A stretch of 64,000 nucleotides of DNA, taken from the NCBI RefSeq assembly GCF_900156305.1, contig NZ_FTPL01000001.1:682001-746000 (forward strand), read 5' to 3'. Shown piece after piece: positions 53,172 to 61,102 of this stretch; the first letter of the stretch is position 1; each line of letters opens with the position of its first letter. The stretch is from Edaphobacillus lindanitolerans. Lineage in GTDB: Bacteria; Bacillota; Bacilli; Bacillales_A; Planococcaceae. The notes beneath the pieces are model-generated. The model saw only the letters and a program-made list of their open reading frames with translations, was not told the DNA's origin and made no database searches. The position numbers were made by a program, and so were the translations under genes.

Positions 53172-54103
53172 TGATAATGCACCCGCCTTTCACCGAAGCG
53201 GAATTGGAGAATCGTCGCCACCAGGATGCAGAGGAACAGGAACACGGCCTGTGCGCTTGCCGTTCCGAATTGGTAGTTGACGAATGCTTCGCGGTAAATG
53301 GAATAGACGATGAGATTGGTGGACTGTGCCGGTCCGCCCTTTGTCAGGATATCGATCTGGCCGAATGTCTGGAATGCATTGATCAGCGAAATCGTAATGA
53401 TGAAGAACAGCGTCGGCGAGAGCATCGGCAGCGTGATCCGCCGGAGACGGTAAAAATACCCCGCCCCGTCGATCCGTGCACTCTCGTATAGGTGCTCATC
53501 GATATTCTGAAGCCCGCCGAGCAGGATGAGGAAGCTGAACCCGGTATTCATCCAGATGGTTGAGATGGCCACCGAGACGAGCGCCCACTGCGGATCGAGC
53601 AGCCACTGGATCTGCGGAAAATCAAAGAGTGCGAGGAACCGGTTGAACATCCCGATGCTCGGGTGGAACATGAACAACCAGACAACCGAGGACGCGGCAA
53701 CCGACACTCCCATCGTCGAAGAATAAATCGTACGGAAAAATCCGATTCCCCGCAGCTTTTCATTCGCCAGGAGTGCCAGGAACAAGGACAGGAGAATTCC
53801 GGCCGGCACAGTGTACAGCACGAACAAAAGCGTCGCCTTTGCACTGTTCAAAAAAGCCGGCGAATCGAGAAGGTACTTGTAGTTGTCCAAACCGACGAAC
53901 ACCGCAGCATCCCCCGCCTGATCGGTCAGGAAAAAGCTGAGATAGATTGTCCGGAACATCGGATAAAAAACAAATACGGAAAATAAGATGATGGATGGCA
54001 GCAGATACAGAATGGCTGTCCTGGCACGGCGGCTCCGTTCCCACACACCCGGCTTATGCTCGGTGGCAATGAATTCGTCCGGACGGCTATGTATCGTACT
54101 CAT
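53168..54103 (-). CDS. ugpA: ABC transporter permease (UgpA-like)
   Basis: 311 residues: a soluble N-terminus of about 28 residues, then six membrane segments. The EAA loop reads HLYESARIDGAGYFYRLRRI near residue 215, as in MalF/UgpA permeases. FVFYPMFRTIYLSFF near 45 is the usual first segment. It works with UgpE and UgpC. It overlaps ugpC and ugpE by four bases each, so the first three genes are translated as a unit. Confidence 0.88.
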   Translation of the reverse strand: MSTIHSRPDEFIATEHKPGVWERSRRARTAILYLLPSIILFSVFVFYPMFRTIYLSFFLTDQAGDAAVFVGLDNYKYLLDSPAFLNSAKATLLFVLYTVPAGILLSLFLALLANEKLRGIGFFRTIYSSTMGVSVAASSVVWLFMFHPSIGMFNRFLALFDFPQIQWLLDPQWALVSVAISTIWMNTGFSFLILLGGLQNIDEHLYESARIDGAGYFYRLRRITLPMLSPTLFFIITISLINAFQTFGQIDILTKGGPAQSTNLIVYSIYREAFVNYQFGTASAQAVFLFLCILVATILQFRFGERRVHYQ

Positions 54104-55230
54104 GTCGCCGCCCCCTCCGCCGGAACCGACAGCTGCCGGGCGGCCGGCTTTTTCATCAGCGTACCGCTTTTGGCGTCAAACAGACAGATCGACTCTTCAT
54201 CGAGGGCGATTGGAATCCGGTCTCCGGGCTGGATCTGCCACTGGCCGTTCCACTTGGCCGTCCATTCCTCCGTTCCCGCAAGGAATGAAAAGACCGTCTC
54301 ATGTCCGAGCACCTCGACATTCGTCACTTCTGCCCTAAACACCGGATGCTCTGACGTGCCTTGCGCCGGCATGAGGAATTCCGGCCGGATGCCGACTGTG
54401 ACCGGCCCTTTTCCGATGCCTTCAAACGCCCCTTCCGGCAACCGGATCGGTTCTCCTCCCGGCAGGATGACCGAGGAGGTTCCGGGATCTGCTTCTGCCT
54501 GGGCCAGGTTCATCGGAGGTGATCCGATGAACGTCGCAACGAACGGATTCGCCGGATGATTGTAGATTTCGATCGGGCTGCCGATCTGCTGGATCTTCCC
54601 TTCGTGGAGGATCATGATCCGGTCACCCATCGTCATGGCTTCGACCTGGTCGTGGGTCACGTAGATCATCGTGATGCCGAGCTGTCTCTGAATGCGCCGG
54701 ATTTCAGAACGCATATGCCCCCTCAGCTTCGCATCCAGGTTGGACAGCGGTTCATCCATCAGGCAGATCGGCGCTTCGCTCACGATGGCGCGTGCCAGCG
54801 CTACCCGCTGACGCTGGCCGCCGGACAGTTCTCGCGGCTTGCGCTTCATGTAGTCCGTGAGTCCGAGCATTTCGGCCGTATCCTGCGCACGTTTTTTCCT
54901 TTCCGCTTTGGGAACCTTTTTCACATCGAGGCCGAATGTGATATTATCTTCGACGCTGAGGTGGGGATAGAGTGCATAGTTCTGGAAAACCATCGATAAG
55001 TCGCGCCGGCTCGGCGGAAGCCGGTTCGCCGTCTGTTCCCCGATTTTCAGTGTCCCGCCGGTGATTTCCTCGAGGCCTGCAATCATCCGGAGCATGGTGC
55101 TTTTCCCGCAGCCGGACGGTCCGACGAGAACGAAAAACTCTCCCGGTTCAATCCTGACATCGATGTTGGAGATTACGTCCTTCTGCCGATCATAGGACTT
55201 CGATATACCGATCAACTCCACTTTTTTCAA
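54100..55230 (-). CDS. ugpC: ABC transporter ATP-binding protein (UgpC/MsmX type)
   Basis: 376 residues: Walker A GPSGCGKSTM near 37, Q-loop FQNYALYPH, signature LSGGQRQR near 135, Walker B LMDEPLSNLD near 158, and the H-loop VTHDQVEAM. The last 130 residues form the TOBE/regulatory domain of the MalK group. It energises the UgpAE channel and, like MsmX, could serve other sugar importers. The start is TTG with GGAAGTG upstream. First gene of the operon; a cre-like site (14 of 15 positions) lies about 35 bases upstream. Confidence 0.9.
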   Translation of the reverse strand: MKKVELIGISKSYDRQKDVISNIDVRIEPGEFFVLVGPSGCGKSTMLRMIAGLEEITGGTLKIGEQTANRLPPSRRDLSMVFQNYALYPHLSVEDNITFGLDVKKVPKAERKKRAQDTAEMLGLTDYMKRKPRELSGGQRQRVALARAIVSEAPICLMDEPLSNLDAKLRGHMRSEIRRIQRQLGITMIYVTHDQVEAMTMGDRIMILHEGKIQQIGSPIEIYNHPANPFVATFIGSPPMNLAQAEADPGTSSVILPGGEPIRLPEGAFEGIGKGPVTVGIRPEFLMPAQGTSEHPVFRAEVTNVEVLGHETVFSFLAGTEEWTAKWNGQWQIQPGDRIPIALDEESICLFDAKSGTLMKKPAARQLSVPAEGAAT

Positions 55231-55262
55231 ATGAACACTTCCTTCCCCCGTTTCCGAGCACC

Positions 55263-55277
55263 TTGCAAACGTTACGT
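55263..55277. promoter_or_regulatory. imperfect cre-like site between ugpC and glpQ
   Basis: TTGCAAACGTTACGT matches WTGNAANCGNWNNCW except for G instead of C near the end. It lies 33 bases upstream of ugpC in the divergent control region. Confidence 0.3.
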
Positions 55278-55368
55278 TTCATCAAACGATATGATATATT
55301 TCCAAATAGTCTGATATAAATATCGTACCGAAGCAGGCCTGGAAAGACAACCGTTTACAATACTATTA

Positions 55369-55397
55369 TTGGTTTTTTTGTTTCGATAAAGTAGAAT
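55369..55397 (+). promoter_or_regulatory. promoter of the glycerophosphodiesterase gene
   Basis: TTGGTT (55369-55374), 17 bases, TAGAAT (55392-55397), 26 bases before the ATG. Confidence 0.5.
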
Positions 55398-55423
55398 TCA
55401 ATTCATGATCGGAGGCTGGCCGG

Positions 55424-56308
55424 ATGTACAGAAAACTTTTCTTATGTTTCGCTTTAGTTCTATTGATATCCGGCTGTTCGAATGCTGCTACCGGACCGGT
55501 TGCTCTGCCCAATGGCCGGTTTCTGACAATCGCGCACCGCGGCGCATCGGCCTACCGTCCGGAACATTCCATTCCGGCCTATCTGCTCGCCGATGAAATG
55601 GGTGCAGACTATATCGAGCTGGACTTGCAGATGACAAAAGACCGGCAGCTTGTCGTCGTGCATGACAGCCGGCTTGACCGGCTTGCCGGCATTCCGGATC
55701 GTGTGCAGGATCTGACACTCGACGAACTGAAGCGGATTCCGTATGGGGGGCAGTTCAATGAGGAGAATCCCGGACTGGCCGATCAGGGGTACACAGGGAT
55801 TTCATTTTCCGGGCTGACTGATGTTCTATCGCGCTTCGGCAGCACGGTCAACTACTACATTGAACTGAAATCGCCGGGAAATTCGGGACAGATGGAAGAA
55901 GCCGTCGTTTCCGATCTCATTTCATTCGGGATCATCGGTGATGATTCCACCGGGACCGATGCGGAAGGACTCCCGAAAGTCATCCTTCAGTCCTTCAGCG
56001 AACGAAGTCTCCTCCGGCTCCATGAATTGAGGCCGGATATTCCGCTCATCCAGCTTTATCCTTTCAAAGGGAATGCGGATCTTTCATCGGCAGCCATCCG
56101 GAAGCTTTCCGGCTATGCATCCGGAGTCGGGATCCCGGCCTCCTCCGCCCATCCCGCGTTCATCGATAAATTGCACGGACAAGGTTTGGACGTCCATGTG
56201 TTCACGGTGAACGATGAGGACGAAATCCGCGGATTCATCGACATGGGCACGGACGGCATCTTCACAGACCGTCCGGATCTGGCCGTACGACTGTCGCAAG
56301 GTAATTGA
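55424..56308 (+). CDS. glpQ: glycerophosphodiester phosphodiesterase, lipoprotein
   Basis: 294 residues. Signal peptide with lipobox ISGC (Cys18), so it is anchored outside the membrane. The GDPD domain has IAHRGASAYRPEHSIPAY near residue 37, DYIELDLQMTKDRQLVVVHD near 65 (catalytic Glu/Asp and His), YYIELKSPG near 145 and GTDGIFTDRPD near the end. It releases sn-glycerol-3-phosphate from glycerophosphodiesters or, in GlpQ-type enzymes, from teichoic acid chain ends. The divergent ugpCAEB operon would import the product, making a plausible phosphate/glycerol scavenging unit. The ATG follows CGGAGG. Confidence 0.88.
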   Translation: MYRKLFLCFALVLLISGCSNAATGPVALPNGRFLTIAHRGASAYRPEHSIPAYLLADEMGADYIELDLQMTKDRQLVVVHDSRLDRLAGIPDRVQDLTLDELKRIPYGGQFNEENPGLADQGYTGISFSGLTDVLSRFGSTVNYYIELKSPGNSGQMEEAVVSDLISFGIIGDDSTGTDAEGLPKVILQSFSERSLLRLHELRPDIPLIQLYPFKGNADLSSAAIRKLSGYASGVGIPASSAHPAFIDKLHGQGLDVHVFTVNDEDEIRGFIDMGTDGIFTDRPDLAVRLSQGN

Positions 56309-56359
56309 GTCTATGTAACGGGTTCGGGCCTGACCCTTATTCAGATTAAACAGGAACTG

Positions 56360-56397
56360 TTGACGGGGTGTTAAGCAGATGTTAGAGATTGTTAAAA
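56360..56397 (+). promoter_or_regulatory. possible PhoP-box array upstream of ggt
   Basis: Four TT-starting hexamers (TTGACG, TTAAGC, TTAGAG, TTAAAA) begin at 56360, 56371, 56382 and 56392, a spacing of 11, 11 and 10 bases, as in PhoP boxes (TTAACA-like repeats every 11 bases). Individual matches are weak. Confidence 0.3.
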
Positions 56398-56494
56398 GGC
56401 AGTCCGCCCGCCCTATTGAGTCCATGGTCCATAGGACACTTGAATGATCAGGTGGACTGTTACAAAGGATTCAATTTTCAGAATAGTAGATGCG

Positions 56495-56524
56495 ACCGCT
56501 TGCATATACGGCAAGCGGTTTCTT
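56495..56524 (+). terminator. hairpin between glpQ and ggt
   Basis: ACCGCTTGC/GCAAGCGGT stem followed by TTCTTATGTTT. It lies 187 bases after glpQ and 43 before ggt, so it may be a late glpQ terminator or a ggt leader attenuator. Confidence 0.55.
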
Positions 56525-56567
56525 ATGTTTAGGAGGAACCATATTACACGGGGGTGGAATGGATTTG

Positions 56568-58343
56568 ATGAAGAAAAAATGGGCTGCAGCGGCACTGAGC
56601 ATGTCGCTCGTCATGGGTTCGGCACCGCTGGCGGCGGATGCCAAGAAGTTCGACCGGATCGACTATGACAGCTATCCGGAAGTGGCGGAGGCAAACGGAG
56701 GCATGGTGGCGACCGCGCATCCGCTCGCTTCCGAGATCGGTGCGGACATCCTGAAGCAGGGCGGAAATGCCATCGATGCGGCAGTGGCCATCCAGTTCGC
56801 ACTGAACGTCACCGAGCCGATGATGTCCGGAATCGGGGGCGGCGGATTTATGATGGTCCATGACGGCAAGACAGGCGAGACGACGATCGTCAACAGCCGC
56901 GAGCGGGCACCGGGCGGAGCATCACCGGACATGTTCCTCGATGAAAACGGGAAGCCGACACCGTTCAATGAGCGCGTCATGCATGGTACTTCCGTGGGCG
57001 TGCCGGGAACCCTGAAGGGACTTGAGGAAGCGCTGGACATTTGGGGGAGCCGGCCGATGGAGAAACTGATCGGACCGGCCATCCAGCTTGCCGACCAGGG
57101 GTTTGCGATCGATCCGGTCCTCGCCCAGGCGATCGCGGACAATGAAGAGAAACTCAAGCGTTCCTACGGGCGGCATATTTTCTTTGACCGGGATGGAAAG
57201 CCGCTGAAGGAAGGCGACGTACTCGTTCAGAAGGACCTGGCCAAGACGATGAAGCTCATCCGCAAAAAAGGGACCGATATCTTCTATGAAGGTCCGGTCG
57301 CCGATGCCCTCGCCGGGGCAGTGCAGCAAGCCGGAGGCTCGATGACGAAGGACGACCTGAAGCGGTATGACGTCACGGTCGATGAACCGATCTGGGGCAA
57401 GTACAAAGGCTATGACATCGCCAGCATGCCGCCGCCAAGCTCCGGAGGCGTGTTCCTTCTGCAGATGCTCGGCATTCTGGACGGGTTTGACTTGTCACAA
57501 TACGACACGAAATCGTGGGAGAAATACCACCTGCTCGCGGAGACCATGCACCTTGCGTATGCCGACCGTGCCGCATACGCAGGCGACCCCGAGTTCATCG
57601 ATGTGCCTGTCAACGGCCTGCTCGACACCCGTTACATCGACGAGCGGCGTGATTTGATCTCCCTGGACAAGGTGAACCGGAATCCGGTTGCCGGGAATCC
57701 GTGGAAATATGAATCGGACGGTGAGCCGGCCGCTGTCGTCGCTCAGCCGGAAAACACCCAGTACGGCGAGACGACCCACTTTACGGTCGCCGACAAATAC
57801 GGCAATGTCGTTTCCTATACAACGACGATTGAGCAGCTGTTCGGCTCCGGGATCGTCGTGCCCGGCTATGGCATTGTGCTGAACAACGAACTCACCGACT
57901 TTGACGCCGTTCCGGGCGGCGCGAATGAAGTCCAGCCTTACAAGCGTCCGCTCAGCTCCATGACCCCGACGATCGTCTATGAAGACGGCGAGCCGGTCCT
58001 CACCGTCGGTTCGCCAGGCGGCGCCACGATCATCACGTCGGTCCTGCAGACCATCCTCAATGCCATCGAGTATGAGATGGATCTGAAAGATGCCGTTGAG
58101 GAGCCGAGAATCTACACGAACAGCCTGACGTCTTACCGGTATGAAGACGGCATCCCGTCAGACGTCCTTTCAAGGCTGAACTCGATGGGACACCGGTTCG
58201 GCGCTTCGCCGACCACGATCGGGAACGTCCAAAGCATCCAGATCAATCCTGAAACGGGCATGTTCCTCGGTGTCGCCGACTCCAGCCGCAGCGGATCGGC
58301 CGTCGGCATTGAATTGAAAGGGAAGAAAAAGGGGAAACAATAA
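56568..58343 (+). CDS. ggt: secreted gamma-glutamyltransferase
   Basis: 591 residues. Signal peptide (MKKKWAAAALSMSLVMGSAP, cut near ADA), then the Ntn-hydrolase gamma-glutamyltranspeptidase: GGNAIDAAVAIQFALNV near 65, GIGGGGFMMVHDGKT near 90, NSRERAPGGAS (substrate Arg) near 112. The autoprocessing/nucleophile Thr is in YGETTHFTVADKYGN near 398, and GSPGGATIIT near 490. It cleaves glutathione and other gamma-glutamyl compounds or poly-gamma-glutamate outside the cell. The ATG at 56568 is used because GGGGTGG lies about ten bases upstream and the signal peptide begins there. A strong terminator follows. Confidence 0.9.
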   Translation: MKKKWAAAALSMSLVMGSAPLAADAKKFDRIDYDSYPEVAEANGGMVATAHPLASEIGADILKQGGNAIDAAVAIQFALNVTEPMMSGIGGGGFMMVHDGKTGETTIVNSRERAPGGASPDMFLDENGKPTPFNERVMHGTSVGVPGTLKGLEEALDIWGSRPMEKLIGPAIQLADQGFAIDPVLAQAIADNEEKLKRSYGRHIFFDRDGKPLKEGDVLVQKDLAKTMKLIRKKGTDIFYEGPVADALAGAVQQAGGSMTKDDLKRYDVTVDEPIWGKYKGYDIASMPPPSSGGVFLLQMLGILDGFDLSQYDTKSWEKYHLLAETMHLAYADRAAYAGDPEFIDVPVNGLLDTRYIDERRDLISLDKVNRNPVAGNPWKYESDGEPAAVVAQPENTQYGETTHFTVADKYGNVVSYTTTIEQLFGSGIVVPGYGIVLNNELTDFDAVPGGANEVQPYKRPLSSMTPTIVYEDGEPVLTVGSPGGATIITSVLQTILNAIEYEMDLKDAVEEPRIYTNSLTSYRYEDGIPSDVLSRLNSMGHRFGASPTTIGNVQSIQINPETGMFLGVADSSRSGSAVGIELKGKKKGKQ

Positions 58344-58359
58344 CCTGTCTCTCACAAAG

Positions 58360-58402
58360 AAGCAGCCGGCGCGACCATTGCGGTCAGCCCGGCTGCTTTT
58401 CT
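58360..58402 (+). terminator. Rho-independent terminator of ggt
   Basis: AAGCAGCCGG/CCGGCTGCTT stem followed by TTCTG, about 17 bases past the stop. Confidence 0.8.
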
Positions 58403-58437
58403 GCGCTTGGAATGTCTTCCTTCATTCATGGAGTCAG

Positions 58438-58500
58438 CGTTGCTTAACACTCGGGGACAGTTGCTTAACACTCATGGCCATCCGCTTCACACCGATGACC
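58438..58500 (+). repeat. 21-base tandem repeat, second locus of TTGCTTAACACTC
   Basis: TTGCTTAACACTC occurs at 58440 and 58461 (21-base period), with a decayed third copy (CCGCTTCACACCGATG) in phase at about 58482. The position is again downstream of a terminator, between convergent genes. Core identical to the 49.3-kb array. Confidence 0.85.
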
Positions 58501-58530
58501 GTTTCATACATACCGTTCACCGCTCCGGGG

Positions 58531-59451
58531 CTAAACCACCTTCACCGGACGCCAGCCCGGCAACGATGTGAACCGCCAAGTTTCCAGGAAATGTCTAGTT
58601 CGATCCCGTCCCCGCTTCATGAGCATCTCCATCTGTTCATCACTCATGTCAAAATCGGTCGCCTTCACATCATCCATCGGGATAAAGACGATATCTTTGG
58701 CATGATCCTTCTGGATATACCGTTCGTCATGCGCGTTTTTCATTGTCGTAAACAACGCCTCAAACAGATCGAGGGCGTTGTGGATCTTCCGGGGATTCCG
58801 TTCTTCCTCGCGCCGGCTCAGTTTCAATCCGATGACCGGCCGCTCCCGCTTGCCGTTTGGATCATCGAAGATCCACAGCGGGAAATTGCTCAGCACGCCC
58901 CCATCGACCACAATGGCATCGCCATCTTTTGTGAACAGCCGGACGGGCTCAAAGAAATACGGAATGCCGCAGCTCATGCGCAGCGCCCGTCCGACGGGAA
59001 ACGAATCCGCCGGGATCCCGTATTTCTCCAGGTCATCGGGCAGGACGATCATCTTTCCGTTCGTGAGATCCGAGGCGACGAGCTTCAGCCGGCCCGGCGC
59101 CAGATCGCCGAACGTGTACACTCCTTTTTCCAGGAGCCGCTCCGTGAACCAGTCCTCGAGCGCTTCCCCCTTATAAAGCCCCATCCGCCAGTAGAGATTC
59201 ACCCACTTCATGAACGGCAGCGGAAGCAGCGCGTGACGCCGGTCGAGAAGATCACCGAAATCCTGATCCGACAAAATTTCGCTGATTTCGGCTGCCGTGT
59301 ACCCCGCTGCGATGAACGCGGCCAGGATGGATCCTGCACTTGTCCCTGCCACCCGGCCAAACACCATCCCCTGCCGCTCCAACTCTTCAAACGCACCGAC
59401 CAGTGCCAGCCCCTTCAGTCCGCCTCCGGAAAACACCCCGTCAATCCGCAC
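58531..59451 (-). CDS. patatin-like phospholipase
   Basis: 306 residues. The catalytic dyad is clear: GTSAGS (nucleophile Ser) near residue 36 and VVDGGVLSNFP (Asp) near 200, with the oxyanion loop FSGGGLKGLALVGA near 7. Patatin enzymes hydrolyse acyl esters of lipids; bacterial members act in lipid turnover or as effectors. There is no signal peptide, so it is probably cytosolic or membrane-associated. The start is GTG with AAAGGGGCGG upstream; no ATG fits. The 3' end runs to the 21-base repeat locus. Confidence 0.88.
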   Translation of the reverse strand: MRIDGVFSGGGLKGLALVGAFEELERQGMVFGRVAGTSAGSILAAFIAAGYTAAEISEILSDQDFGDLLDRRHALLPLPFMKWVNLYWRMGLYKGEALEDWFTERLLEKGVYTFGDLAPGRLKLVASDLTNGKMIVLPDDLEKYGIPADSFPVGRALRMSCGIPYFFEPVRLFTKDGDAIVVDGGVLSNFPLWIFDDPNGKRERPVIGLKLSRREEERNPRKIHNALDLFEALFTTMKNAHDERYIQKDHAKDIVFIPMDDVKATDFDMSDEQMEMLMKRGRDRTRHFLETWRFTSLPGWRPVKVV

Positions 59452-59588
59452 GGTTCCGCCCCTTTCAAAAGGACTCTTACCTATACAGTAGGCGAACCGC
59501 CGGGAATTTAGAACTTCCGGACCGTTTCAATGTTGAAATGGGTCGAATAAAGAGGAGCACTGCCTGCCGTAAAGGTGTTGTTCCCCGC

Positions 59589-59870
59589 CTACCCCCTTTT
59601 CATCCTTCCATATACCCAGACGTTCAGCACGGACAATCCCCATACCGACAGCGCCAGATAAAACGACACCTCGTCTCCCGCCATATTCAGTTCATCCACA
59701 ATGATGCCGGACTGCCACAGACAGATTGCCGTTACCGCGGCAGCCAGGGCGGAAATCCCCCACACCGTCATCCCGTTCACCGCCCGGGACCTGGCCAGAC
59801 TGGTTCCTCCTAAGACGAGCAGTGCCGCGATGAATACAAGATAAACCGGCCTCAGATAAATAAATTCCAC
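59589..59870 (-). CDS. small membrane protein of unknown function
   Basis: 93 residues with three hydrophobic segments (about 6-24, 34-53 and 66-86) and a basic end (YGRMKRG). The GTG start has GGGGAG seven bases upstream, which with the membrane pattern supports a real gene. I do not recognise a family. It stands alone, upstream of the patatin gene on the same strand with a 137-base gap in which no terminator is evident. The GNAT gene is divergent. Confidence 0.65.
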   Translation of the reverse strand: MEFIYLRPVYLVFIAALLVLGGTSLARSRAVNGMTVWGISALAAAVTAICLWQSGIIVDELNMAGDEVSFYLALSVWGLSVLNVWVYGRMKRG

Positions 59871-60021
59871 AGCACATCTCCCCTTTTATAGAAACGAACG
59901 ACGGACTGCAAGAAAAGTTGCAAAGTCCCGGAACAACATGGCCGATGGTTGTCTTTGACGGCAAACCGCGCTACATTGGATATATCAGAATTCACTACAT
60001 AATAGATCGGAGAATCGAATC

Positions 60022-60501
60022 ATGAACATCCGGGAAATCGAGGAACGGGACAACCCGGCCCTGGAAAAGATCATCAAACAATCGCTGGAATCATTCGGGC
60101 TGGACATCCCCGGGACGGCATACTTCGACCCGCAGCTCGCCTGCCTGTCGAACTTCTATCAAGATCAGCCAAATGCAAAATACTGGTCTCTTACCAATGA
60201 TGAAGGCGAAGTCCTGGGCGGCGTCGGCATCGCCCCCTTCTCGCCGCATCATCCGGGCATCTGCGAACTCCAGAAACTGTACATCAAACCGGAAGCCCAA
60301 GGGCTCGGGATGTCAAAGAAACTGATGGAAACTGCGCTTGGCTTTGCAGACCAGCACTACACGCACTGTTATCTGGAGACGATGGAAAGTCTGCAGGCAG
60401 CGAATCGTCTTTATGAACGCCTCGGATTCCGCAGGCTGGAGAGCCCGCTTGAAGGATCGGAGCATGGCACGATGGACCGTTGGTATTTGAAGGAACTGTA
60501 A
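60022..60501 (+). CDS. GNAT-family N-acetyltransferase
   Basis: 159 residues with one GNAT fold. The acetyl-CoA binding motif A is LQKLYIKPEAQGLGMSKKLM near residue 92 (Q-x-x-G-x-G/A form), preceded by the beta-4 strand GGVGIAPFSP and followed by YLETMESLQAANRLYERLGF, motif B. The substrate is unknown; it resembles YjgM/PhnO-like small-molecule or amino acid acetylases. The ATG follows CGGAGAATC. A strong bidirectional terminator follows. Confidence 0.85.
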   Translation: MNIREIEERDNPALEKIIKQSLESFGLDIPGTAYFDPQLACLSNFYQDQPNAKYWSLTNDEGEVLGGVGIAPFSPHHPGICELQKLYIKPEAQGLGMSKKLMETALGFADQHYTHCYLETMESLQAANRLYERLGFRRLESPLEGSEHGTMDRWYLKEL

Positions 60502-60510
60502 AGCACGTCA

Positions 60511-60547
60511 AAAAGGCTGGCACAGACGCTCTGTGCCAGCCTTTTAT
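60511..60547. terminator. bidirectional terminator
   Basis: AAAAGGCTGGCACAGA-CGC-TCTGTGCCAGCCTTTT, a 16-base perfect stem between convergent genes. Confidence 0.92.
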
Positions 60548-60555
60548 TCATGTTG

Positions 60556-60915
60556 TCACTCTTCCAGCCAAGCCCACGCTTCCTCATACTGCCCGGGTTC
60601 GAAGTACCGGGCGCGCTGGCGGGCGATCTCGTCCATGCCGAAGGCCGCGGCGAATTCAAGCCAGTTCTGCCCGCTCATCAGGGCAAGTTTGTCGAACGCC
60701 ATCCAGTGGGCCATGTCGATCTGCACGTCGCGCAGTGCTTCCGGGATCGAAGGGAAATCGATCGTGCCAATTTCGGCGAACAGATTGAACGTGCCGCCCT
60801 CCTCATATTTCTGCTGCAGGACTTCCTCCATTTTCATTACATCTTCCTTCGTCAGCCGGCCGTCAAATTCGAATGCAACCGTCTGCGCGTTCTGGCTTGG
60901 CTTAAATGTCAGCAT
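60556..60915 (-). CDS. SpoIIAA-like (STAS/SEC14-fold) protein
   Basis: 119 residues. TVAFEFDGRLTKEDVMKMEEVLQQK near residue 12, FAEIGTID in the middle and WLEFAAAFGMDEIARQ, then ARYFEPGQYEEAWAWLEE at the end, match the SpoIIAA-like family PF11964. Its members have an anti-sigma-antagonist-like fold but usually lack the phosphorylated Ser and are often linked to membrane or lipid binding. The ATG at 60915 has GGAAGCGG upstream; a seven-codon longer frame is less likely. Role unknown. Confidence 0.75.
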   Translation of the reverse strand: MLTFKPSQNAQTVAFEFDGRLTKEDVMKMEEVLQQKYEEGGTFNLFAEIGTIDFPSIPEALRDVQIDMAHWMAFDKLALMSGQNWLEFAAAFGMDEIARQRARYFEPGQYEEAWAWLEE

Positions 60916-61003
60916 GCCACCGCTTCCTTTCCGCATAAGTTCTCATGATCCCTTTCTTCCCCTCTGCCGTCCGGACTAATCAAAGCAAACGGAAAAGGAC
61001 GAA

Positions 61004-61018
61004 AGAAAACGTTTTCAT
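61004..61018. promoter_or_regulatory. CcpA cre site upstream of the EIIC gene
   Basis: AGAAAACGTTTTCAT; its complement matches WTGNAANCGNWNNCW at every position. It is centred about 65 bases upstream of the predicted transcription start, the position seen for CcpA activation rather than repression. Confidence 0.6.
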
Positions 61019-61039
61019 CGAATATTTCGAAAACATTCA

Positions 61040-61068
61040 TTGACCCGGCAATTTCCCGCTTCTATAAT
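61040..61068 (+). promoter_or_regulatory. strong sigma-A promoter of the EIIC gene
   Basis: TTGACC (61040-61045), 17 bases, TATAAT (61063-61068), about 35 bases before the ATG. Confidence 0.8.
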
Positions 61069-61102
61069 GAAACACATCTTCCCGGATAGGAGCCTGAACC
61101 TC

